Shown piece after piece: positions 55,912 to 64,000 of a stretch of 64,000 nucleotides of DNA. Under the pieces are notes generated by a model. That model was not told where the DNA came from, made no database searches, and saw nothing but the letters and a program-made list of their open reading frames with translations. The position numbers and the translations under genes are program-made. The stretch lies in NCBI RefSeq assembly GCF_963678975.1, contig NC_089274.1, forward strand, positions 25,953,053 to 26,017,052, in the 5' to 3' direction. Source of the stretch: Dysidea avara (lineage: Eukaryota; Porifera; Demospongiae; Dictyoceratida; Dysideidae). Positions within the stretch are counted from its first letter, which is position 1. Every line of letters begins with the position of its first letter.

Positions 55912-56889
55912 CAAAGATGTTTGACAAACATTTACTGTAGAACTCAATTAATGTTAGGCTAGAACACAATTTCATGTAGCCATTATTTATCATGCATGTA
56001 CGTATGATAATGATTTTTTCTCAGTATTTAATGTAAACAGGTGAACACCGTTATGTACTTACATATGTACATGTACAAATACTATGCACACACAATCAAT
56101 GCATGATCACATAAAGTATGTATGTAACCACTTTCACACCTCAGATCAAAGGAGCCGCCCGGGCTGCATTACGTGTGTAGTACAACTAGGCAGTGATTAT
56201 ATAGATGTTGAGGCCAAAATTGATTGTGGGGATTGATTAATACTCAAGTGATTAAGATGCACAATTTGGATTTCACCATGAAAACCACTCAGACGAAGAG
56301 TGTTTTGTTTTCCTTGCCTTCCTAAGAGTTGAAAACATTGGGCTAAGGTGAGAACTAGTGCTATAGCTTATTCACTGATCGTTTCCGCATGTTTTCGAAT
56401 ACGGACGTGCCCCCATCACGAATCTACCACTCTGCATGGAGTAACTACTCTACAAGCAAGCCTACCTATCTAGGCCTTTAGTGAAAACTCCATAATTTTT
56501 CCATAAACAATTCAATAGCACTGATTAAAACATCACACTCCTGTAACTAAAATTCTCTGTGATATCTCCAGGATATGTCCGTTTATCATAACCGAACATA
56601 ACCAGAACATACTAGCTGCTGACAAAAAATTTAGGTATGGATATAAAATGAATCCAGTGGCTTCATTTGTATTGGTACGGGTGGCTAATCACCAGGCAGG
56701 TTATCAGCCTGATAAGTGTTACATATTAGCTGTAACATGGGGCAATTGGACTTTGCCTGATATGTATGCCCTCGGGCAGTCGGGTATACATAACAGGCAA
56801 AACCCTCATGCCCGTGTTACAACTATTACATATACCTAGGGTGGCTAATGTAGCCAACTAAACTAGCAAGGCCAGATCAGTCTCTAATG
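55912..56889. other. Spacer holding a duplicated block
   Basis: 56160-56400 is closely similar to 62255-62505, upstream of copy 6 (shared GCAGTGATTATATAGA, GAAAACCACTCAGACG and GAGAACTAGTGCTATAG). 56755-56835 shares GTTACAACTATTACAT with 60010-60065 and 62520-62595. No gene was seen. Confidence 0.55.
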
Positions 56890-57090
56890 TAACATCTTGA
56901 CTGCCTGCAAGTGTTCGAGTGTTAATCGGATGGCTGCGGGTTCAAGGCTGCGCAGGTCCAGTCATGGATTTTTTTCTCCTTTCTCCACCTTTTCAAACAC
57001 ACTTTATGTAACAACTTTAAACAGGCTGTAGTCCTACAGATCTTCAGCACTTGTGCTGTAAAGCTTTAATAAATAAATAAATAAATAAAT
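56890..57090 (+). mobile_element. tRNA-derived SINE with AAAT tail
   Basis: The head has AGTGTTCGAGTGTTAATCGG and a box B-like GGGTTCAAGGCTGC. The body runs to GCACTTGTGCTGTAAAGC, followed by (AATA)n. It is a different SINE from those in the copine introns. Confidence 0.6.
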
Positions 57091-57446
57091 AAAAAGATAG
57101 TCACTCAGTTGTTTGAGATGGTCATGTTTACAAGTTTACAGCCACTTTCTAGGGAAGGCTCTACAAGGTATTTCTACCAAGCAGGGGCATACACAAGGAT
57201 TTTGAGTAAACTGTTCTACAAGAGTAGATAATATTGCCTGGCTGCTTTATTAGAGTATCTCAACACTTCAATGCAAATTAAAGTTTAGAATAATTATTGA
57301 AAGCCTTAGCGTGAGGCAAGGAATCTGGTTCTATTTGACCCCATATATGAAATAAATAAATAAATAAATGTGTTTGTCTGAAATGGAATGGATGTAGTCT
57401 CTGTGAATACGTAATCCATGATGCTAGCACTATTTGCTCATTCAAG

Positions 57447-58287
57447 TACACAGAAAATTTTTAAATTTTCAACTAGAGTAGGGACCATAGCACATCGATA
57501 AAATGTACTGAAAAAGTTGGAGTAGTGCACGATATTAAATCACAGTAAAGCAATAAGAAGTGTTACCGTGTAGCAGAAATTTTTGGCAGGAGAAAAATTT
57601 GGCGAATTGATCATTGGCAGAAATTGGCGAATAATATTTTGGCAAATGCATGACATTAACTGTGCCCACGCAATTTTAATCTGACAGCATTGGCGACGAA
57701 GCTTTGCGATGTCTACAGATGAAGTACTACAGTTCAGTACCTCTCATTCAAATCGACGCGTTCTTATGCAAATAGCTAGCTCGAGAGCTAGCTGCAATAA
57801 AAACAACATGCACTAACTCGCTAAGTGAGTAATCAAGACTGGAATGCGCGTGGCAAGCAAGGCAAGGCAAGGCATGTGCATGGGTACTGAGCTGAATCAC
57901 TCGAGCTGAATTGCCCATCTGCCTGAGCTATTAGTCTAAAACCATATTGTATTCAATGGGATACTTGGGCAAGACTAACTACTCACCACTGTAACAATAT
58001 TCACTCACTGATGAACAGCATCTACTACACTTTCAGTGTTTAGAAAAATGGCGAGTAAAATTTTGGCAAATCCATGCATAATCGCCAAATTTGCCAAAAC
58101 TTTCCGCTATACAGTATATCCCTACTGTGCATTTCCATTATTGTATCTTGAGCACAGTAGGGATACAACACTTCTTATTATTTTACTGTGATTTAATATC
58201 GTGCACTATGCCCGCTTGTTTCAGTACTTTTATTGATGTGCTATGGTCCCTACTCTAGTTGAAAATTCCAAATTTTTCTTTGTGTAC
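57447..58287. mobile_element. Palindromic MITE interrupted by a nested element
   Basis: Same element as 14592-14884: ends TACACAGAAAATTTTTAAAT and its inverse, arms with AGAGTAGGGACCATAGCAC. It is split at its loop by the insertion at 57566-58114 and directly followed by repeat R. Confidence 0.82.
57566..58114. mobile_element. Nested TA-flanked MITE, 549 bp
   Basis: Ends CCGTGTAGCAGAAA and TTTCCGCTATACAG are inverted and bordered by TA (57564-57565, 58115-58116). The uninterrupted sibling at 14.7 kb shows the empty site, proving a TA duplication. The interior repeats TTTTGGC(G/A)AAT words. Mariner-like, non-autonomous. Confidence 0.85.
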
Positions 58288-58299
58288 TCGTTTGTTAAC

Positions 58300-58960
58300 T
58301 TTTTTGTAAATAATTATTATGACTGGTGAACCCACGCATGCTACATCTGAAATGGCACCACATGCCCCATTTATATCAATTATCATCTGAAAAGTGAAGT
58401 ATTCATTACGCTTCGTTGTTGGCTATGTTCAACCCATTACACAGCAGTATGAATCAAGAACTGTTTGAAAAGCACCTCTGTAATCAAAATAGCCACTATG
58501 AAAAATACAGATGATTTCCATTACAAAAGGAAGCCATCATGTGCTACCAGTAAATTGACACTTTTCGCTGTCAGCAAAGATGAATGGGACACAAAGGAGG
58601 ACACTGGTAAGTCCATGAAAAATACATTGTACATGCTGCAGTATGCCAAAAGGCACCTCTTGGGCCGAAGTAACGTCGAACAGTGAACAAATCAAGCCCA
58701 TATCCTTAGCCATTATCGAGCTACGCTTGTCTGAAGGCATCAGTCAGTTACTCAGTCAGTAGAAAATTCCATTAAATAATTTTTTTTTTAAATTCCGTAG
58801 CAACTTGTTGAAAGCATTTCAGGTCGATCTGAAGGCTTGTTTGGGCTTAGTTTTACCTAACCAATACTGCCTCATTGTCGTCAGGGAATATTGAGGCTGG
58901 TTTTTGGGTGATGTTATTTCATGGGCCACGCCTACTCCTTTGTGGTCCCTACTATTAAAA
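58300..58960 (+). repeat. Dispersed composite repeat R, body, copy 5
   Basis: Closest to 13894-14570 and 32494-33080. It has TTATGACTGGTGAACCCACG, a 73-codon frame with SKDEWDTKEDTG, CGAACAGTGAACAAATC, (CAGT)n, GCAACTTGTTGAAAGC and TTTGTGGTCCCTACTAT at the end. Confidence 0.7.
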
Positions 58961-60708
58961 AACCTTCAACTTTTAGACTAAACAAGAAAACAAGCAGCTG
59001 TGAGTAATAATTAATAACTTTCGTCCAGCTATCATATCCAGGTGGGTTGTAGCGGTAAAGTGAACACTGGACAAGCAGCTATAGAGCAAATAACCTACAC
59101 AGCAATTGTTGCTTGTAGGGACCCACCTAGTATGCTCAAAATTTTACCTATTATGCTATGCTGCACTGCTCAAAAAATTTACCTATTATGCTCAAATTAT
59201 GCTCAAGCTTTATGCCTCATTTCCAGTTATGGGCACATAATAAGTGGCTGAAGCACATCTTTGCTCTTCAAAATGTATGTGACAGAAAAGATCGATATAC
59301 TCTATTAGAGTTATTGACTGTTCTATTAGAGTATATCAATCTGTTTCTGCATGTAATATGTATTTTGACCATCAAGGATTTGTAATATGGCTCAAATATT
59401 CTTCTTATTATGCTCAATGCTTTCAGGCACCTATTATGCTCATAATTATGCCAGCATAATGGGTCCCTAGTTGCTTGACACATGGCAGATCAACTGCCAT
59501 GCATGTATGTACATGTATTATGTATGTGGGCATTGTGCTATGTCTGATTATTTCATTCACATGATTCACACAATAAACAATTCATGCTTCACTGTTGATG
59601 GCACTGCTTTTTTTTGTTTTATTTTATAGTATAGTGATGCAGCACGTAGCTGCACAATCACCAACTTTGTACCAGACAAAGCTTCACTTTACATAATTTG
59701 AAAGCTCCGCTCTACATAGTTTGTTTAAATTTAAACATTGTTTTGTTCTGAGCACTTGTTTATTAAACTCTTCTTTCAATCTGTTATATGGTGTATAATC
59801 ATCATGCTATTGTATGCTTGTGTGTACACTGCTGTGCAATATTTAGAACTATGAACATGTGCTCCTGAAACATGATGCCAGGCATGTGAAATCTCAGCAA
59901 AAGGATGGCAAACTATCAGTTACCTGCACCAGATGCAATGAATTGTATGGACAATGTGGCGACAAAGTGGAAAATCTTCAAAGAAGCGCATGCTCACAAC
60001 CCTAGGGCTGTGCCCTCGGGTACATACATATCAGGCAATCCCTCATGCTCATGTTACAACTACTACTACACAATACACACAATATAACATGCTAAATATA
60101 GGCTCCTAATGTAGTTGGTGCATATTATTAGCTTTAGATCACTGCAATAAATTACACAAGATGTTGTCAATCACTAATACATGTGTTTACATAGATAGCT
60201 AAATGATAATGAAAGGTGTTGAGTAATCCGTTGAAATTCAAGAAGACAGACATCTATACAAGAATGCAGGGAACTGTACACACAAATACATCACAAACAA
60301 ACTGTAGAAAAGAGCCTATAAAATTATGTGATATGATGACTTTGTAGTTCGAAAGATGGTAAATTAATTGTACTATAATATGTAGCAGCCACAATCTGAA
60401 GTTAGTAGCCAATTGTGATTAGAATTGCAGATATACATACACTTCACAATTTGTTTACAACACACAGAGTGTAACATGTAACACTTTTCAGATCAAAAAA
60501 GTTTCCCAGGCTACATTTTGCACAATAGGCATCAGAAAAAACTTTATGTTTCGGACCGTACTACTATTCGTATCATGATGTGAAGTTAAATCACTATTAA
60601 TTACGAATTGTGTCACAAGCTGTTACGTGTACTTTGCATAATATAAGCAAATGTGCAATATGCATATATGGTACTGCTCAAACGCAATGTTGTCTTGCGA
60701 GAGTGCAA
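58961..60708. other. Spacer, no gene seen
   Basis: 59150-59465 has repeated TTATGCTCAA words around a paired CTCTATTAGAG motif (59294-59342). 60010-60065 is a copy of the CCCTCGGGTACATA...TTACAAC repeat also found at 56755 and 62520. Nothing else was recognised. Confidence 0.35.
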
Positions 60709-60840
60709 GCGATTAAAAAACTCACTGATTAAAGGGTGTGGCACCCGTTTCATTCATGAGTATTTATCCTGCTTCATTTGGGAGGAATATTTGTGAGTGG
60801 AACGGGTGCCACACCCTTCAACTAGCAAGTTTTTAATCAC
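60709..60840. mobile_element. Palindromic MITE, 132 bp
   Basis: Left GCGATTAAAAAACT...AAAGGGTGTGGCACCCGTT; right inverse AACGGGTGCCACACCCTT...AAGTTTTTAATCAC. Arms of about 42 bp. Confidence 0.75.
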
Positions 60841-61034
60841 TAGCAACATACTATGCATGTATGCAACTTTAGACCTTACACTTGTTAATCCATGCATGTT
60901 GTTTCTTTCCTTACAGGAATGATCATTTCTCAAGATGATTCAATTGAGTGAAGCCAGCTGAAAAGGACATGCACCACACACTTTTAAAAATGTTTATTAT
61001 CATAGTGATAATAATAATATAAATGTATGCATTA

Positions 61035-61796
61035 CAGTGGCGGATTTAGGGGGGTTTCAAGGTTTCCACGGAAACCCCTTTGAATAATGATTATGTAACA
61101 GTTGAGTATTTTAATTAGTTATTGCAGCGTGTGCCTATAATAAGCGATGTGCATGCTCAACACTCCATAAATAATATACTTCGTAAATATTTATTTTTCA
61201 CACTAAAATTGTTGCCAAATGCAGTCTCAGAGCATCAAAATTTCAGAATTTCTTATGGGGACATGCCCCCAGACCCCCCCTAGCACATGTATGCTTTACA
61301 GGTACAAAGGATCTATGCATGCATGGTGAGTGTGCTACTTTGTGCACTCATCAATAACAGTGCATAGGCGGTGGAAGAGGGGGTGCTGCAACTATTTTAC
61401 TGGGGGTGCTGAGCACCCCCATCTCAAAACTGTATTGCACAATAGTTGTGCCGTGAACCTCCAGAAACTTGTTAATCACAATCGAAATACTCTAATAGAG
61501 CAGTCACCCTAATACAACTCGAGCTGTCTTAGCATGTATAAAAATAAAATTGCTAGTACTAGTATTTGATTAACAGCTAAAACCACCGAAAATGCTTCCA
61601 AATTCAATCTCCTGACACCTAATTTTCAAAATTTCCTGGGGAGCATGCCCCTAGACCCCCCCTAGAAATAGCATGCTTTACTACCACCATAAATTTTGGG
61701 CACCCCCAACTGTAGCATCCTTCCGCCTCCTATGCAGTGGATATGTCCACCTTCTAAACTGGAAACCCCCTTCATAAATTCCTAGATGTGCCACTG
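61035..61796. mobile_element. hAT-like MITE with CAGTGGCGGA ends, carrying a nested repeat
   Basis: Ends CAGTGGCGGATTTAGG and CCTAGATGTGCCACTG are inverted. The interior 61361-61736 has its own inverted ends (TGCATAGGCGGTGGAAG and CTTCCGCCTCCTATGCA), so it is probably a second element inserted in the first. A CTCTATTAGAG-type motif sits at 61484-61509. Confidence 0.72.
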
Positions 61797-62254
61797 CATT
61801 AGTGTTGCATGTATGTAGCTAGCTAGCTAGGAGGAGCTTTAAAGCAACCACCAAGCTATACCCTCAAAGTGTCACTATCTTGTAAATTCTTACAATATTA
61901 TTTACCTTGATCCTAAAAGTATTGACAAAAGAAACAAAAGTTATTGACAGTAACTCATGAAAATCAATGGTTTTGCAGCTAGATTAAGCAAAGATGACGA
62001 ATTCTGCTGCTGAGCTTAGCAACAACTTGCAAGGCAAAACTTTAATGACACACCACAACTCTAGTTATATAGAGTGAACTGTACCTACTTAAATACAAAC
62101 TGTAATTATGTCACATATCACCTAATATTTCTATTAACTACACATCACTTAACGCTAATTTACTGCGTGTTACGGATCGTATCACAATATGAATATAATA
62201 ATGGTACGTAAAGCTTTTATGAGGCCTACCAAATGTAACCCAGCTAGCTGGGCC

Positions 62255-62505
62255 ACATACAAAATGTAGACCGGGCTACATCTGGGCAGTGATTATATAG
62301 ACGTTAATAAGGCCAAAATTGAATGTGGGGATCAATTAATACTCAATCAATTAGTATACATGATTTAGATTTTGCCATGAAAACCACTCAGACGGAGAGT
62401 GTTTTGTTATCCTCGCAATCTTATGAGTTGAAAAAGTTGAGCTAAGCTGAGAACTAGTGCTATAGTTCATTCACCAATCATTTCTGCATGTTTCCAAATA
62501 CAGAC
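62255..62505 (+). repeat. Duplicated block upstream of collagen copy 6
   Basis: Paralogous to 56160-56400 downstream of copy 5, in the same orientation. This is consistent with duplication of spacer together with collagen genes, or with a dispersed repeat. Confidence 0.6.
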
Positions 62506-62670
62506 CACACAACTGCCTGAGGGCTGCAGGCCCAAAGGCAGAGAGCATACATATCAGGCAAATTCATTATGCCCATGTTACAACTATTACATGAATTCTG
62601 TATGCTCCAGTTTATCTCTCCGCAGATAAAAGTATTGCATTGCTGCTAACACTATTTGGTGGTCATAATA

Positions 62671-62678
62671 TATATAAA
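62671..62678 (+). promoter_or_regulatory. TATA box of collagen copy 6
   Basis: TATATAAA 112 bp before the ATG, followed by ACTATTCACCACA and CTTCCCC as in copy 1. The paired ACAAT/ATTGT motif lies between it and the ATG. Confidence 0.6.
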
Positions 62679-62742
62679 CTATTCACCACAACAGACTTCC
62701 CCCTTTACCACTGACACACCTACGTACCTTGTGTTCTTGTAG

Positions 62743-62756
62743 ACAATAGCCATTGT
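62743..62756 (+). promoter_or_regulatory. ACAAT/ATTGT palindrome upstream of collagen copy 6
   Basis: ACAATAGCCATTGT, 34-47 bp before the ATG. It matches the motif at the same place in copies 1 and 3. Confidence 0.4.
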
Positions 62757-62789
62757 CATTACTATTGTCCAGTGTACAGTATTGTGAAA

Positions 62790-63853
62790 ATGACTGTTAC
62801 AAACAATGGATTGATTTGGTTGTCTCTACTGTTTTTAGGAATTGTGTTTGTGGGTGGCTGGTATTTCCAGTCATCACTGGTTGAGTTGAGGACACAGATG
62901 ATAGAAGATATTGTACAGCAGAGGATCAAAATTGAAGTACAAGCTGAAATAATACAACAACTCAAAGAAACAGTCAAGGAACAAAACAAACAACTTAACC
63001 TGCTACAACTACAGATTAACCAACATCAACCAACAGTGAGTTGGCTTATACCAGTAACTATGTACATTAGTAACTCTGTATGTATTTGCTATAGAGTAAT
63101 GACCAGTTCACCAATGAACCTCTCAATACTAACTATACCACAAAACAACATACTGTAATGAAAAGATCTACCAGTAGTACTGAGACAACACTAGAAATCC
63201 TTAGAGGGAGAGATGGTCGAGATGGTAGGGATGGAATACCAGGTCCCAGGGGACTGACTGGACCTCCTGGACACAAGGGAGATACAGGAGCTGCTGGTCC
63301 TAAGGGAGAAGGAGCAGGTGGAGTGGTGTATGTGCGATGGGGCCATAACTCTTGTCCAAGTACCGGAGCACAACTAGTATACTCTGGCAGAGCTGGTGGA
63401 TCATACCGGCATCATAAAGGAGGTGGTAGTAACCCACAGTGTCTACCACTTGACCCAAACTACCTCAAGACAGTTAGTGGAACACAGAATAATGCCTATA
63501 TGTATGGAACAGAGTATCAGCTCACAAATGGACTAGTAGCAAATTCACACAACACAGATGTAGTATGTGCAGTATGTTATGTTCCTACAAGAAATGTAGT
63601 TTACATGCTACCAGCTAAGTATACTTGTCCAACAGGCTGGATCAGAGAATATTATGGCTACTTGATGAGTGAACGATACAACCATCACCGATCAACATTC
63701 TTCTGTGTTGATCACAGTCTCACACCAGTAATTGGATCAAACAAATTTGAAGATGATTTCCTCATCTATCCAATAGAAGGAGTGTGTGGATCACTACCAT
63801 GTCCTCCTTATGATCAATCTAAAGAACTTTCTTGCGCTGTGTGTACCAAGTAG
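62790..63853 (+). CDS. Membrane-anchored short-chain collagen, copy 6 (intact)
   Basis: Exons 62790-63035 and 63095-63853 flank a 59-nt intron; 334 residues. The MTVTNNG start aligns with the paralogues (an in-frame ATG 18 nt upstream is less likely). It has the anchor (LSLLFLGIVFVGGWYF), a coiled coil, a linker with NYT, 12 uninterrupted Gly-X-Y triplets from [10 protein letters not shown] to GPKGEG, and the complete cysteine-rich domain with all paralogue cysteines through SCAVCTK. It is closest in layout to copy 1, with which it shares TATA box and upstream sequence although that copy is 50 kb away in opposite orientation. Expected to form trimers at the cell surface or in the matrix (inference from collagen and coiled coil). 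Confidence 0.9.
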
Positions 63854-64000
63854 ACTTCAGTGATAATGATACTTGACAAAGATTTGAAATGTTAGGCCTC
63901 TATGTTATATTAAACATTGTAGCTGTTATATATCATTGTCATATGTGTGTATGCATGACTGCTGGTATTGGCAAGTTTACACCTTCTGAGAAGACTGCAT
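63854..64000. other. 3' flank of collagen copy 6
   Basis: AT-rich sequence to the window edge, presumably 3' UTR. No other feature was seen. Confidence 0.4.

Overview
The window is AT-rich animal nuclear DNA, most likely from a demosponge. Three intron-containing single-copy animal genes can be read by eye (a copine, a ZNF598-type ubiquitin ligase and the condensin II subunit NCAPH2). Around and between them lie six copies of a membrane-anchored collagen gene. Their C-terminal cysteine-rich domain is the one I know from sponge short-chain (spongin-type) collagens. The species cannot be named from the sequence. All homology calls come from recognising motifs, not from database searches.

Layout. 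1-3 kb: non-coding DNA with a broken copine exon relic (2026-2136). 3045-34579 (+): a 14-exon copine whose exons join in phase to 677 codons plus a stop. Its first intron is 23 kb and is packed with miniature transposons, a LINE fragment and three collagen genes on the opposite strand: one intact (11506-12524) and two pseudogenes (20250-21008, 24006-25262). 35720-38179 (-): ZNF598, convergent with copine. 41647-42833 (+): a longer collagen paralogue, followed by an 80-unit tetranucleotide repeat. 46.9-47.6 kb: a decayed Gly-Gly-Ala repeat relic. 47723-51964 (-): the C-terminal half of NCAPH2. 54827-55911 and 62790-63853 (+): two more collagen genes, the first with a frameshifted C-terminus, separated by SINE, MITE and duplicated blocks.

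The collagen genes share one plan. Exon 1 encodes a short N-terminus, one hydrophobic anchor and a coiled coil. After a tiny 59-63 nt intron, exon 2 encodes a linker with an N-glycosylation sequon, a short Gly-X-Y helix and an 11-cysteine C-terminal domain. The expected product is a trimeric type II surface or matrix collagen. The tiny intron and its flanks are almost identical in all six copies, even where the neighbouring coding exon has diverged. Three copies carry a TATA box 110-119 bp before the ATG, and three carry a paired ACAAT/ATTGT palindrome.

The rest is mostly non-autonomous DNA transposons with clear ends: hAT-like pairs with perfect 8-bp target duplications, TA-flanked Tigger/mariner-like elements, one element nested inside another, long palindromic MITEs and tRNA-derived SINEs. 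A short motif built on CTCTATTAGAG recurs at about 16 places and is not explained by the other features.
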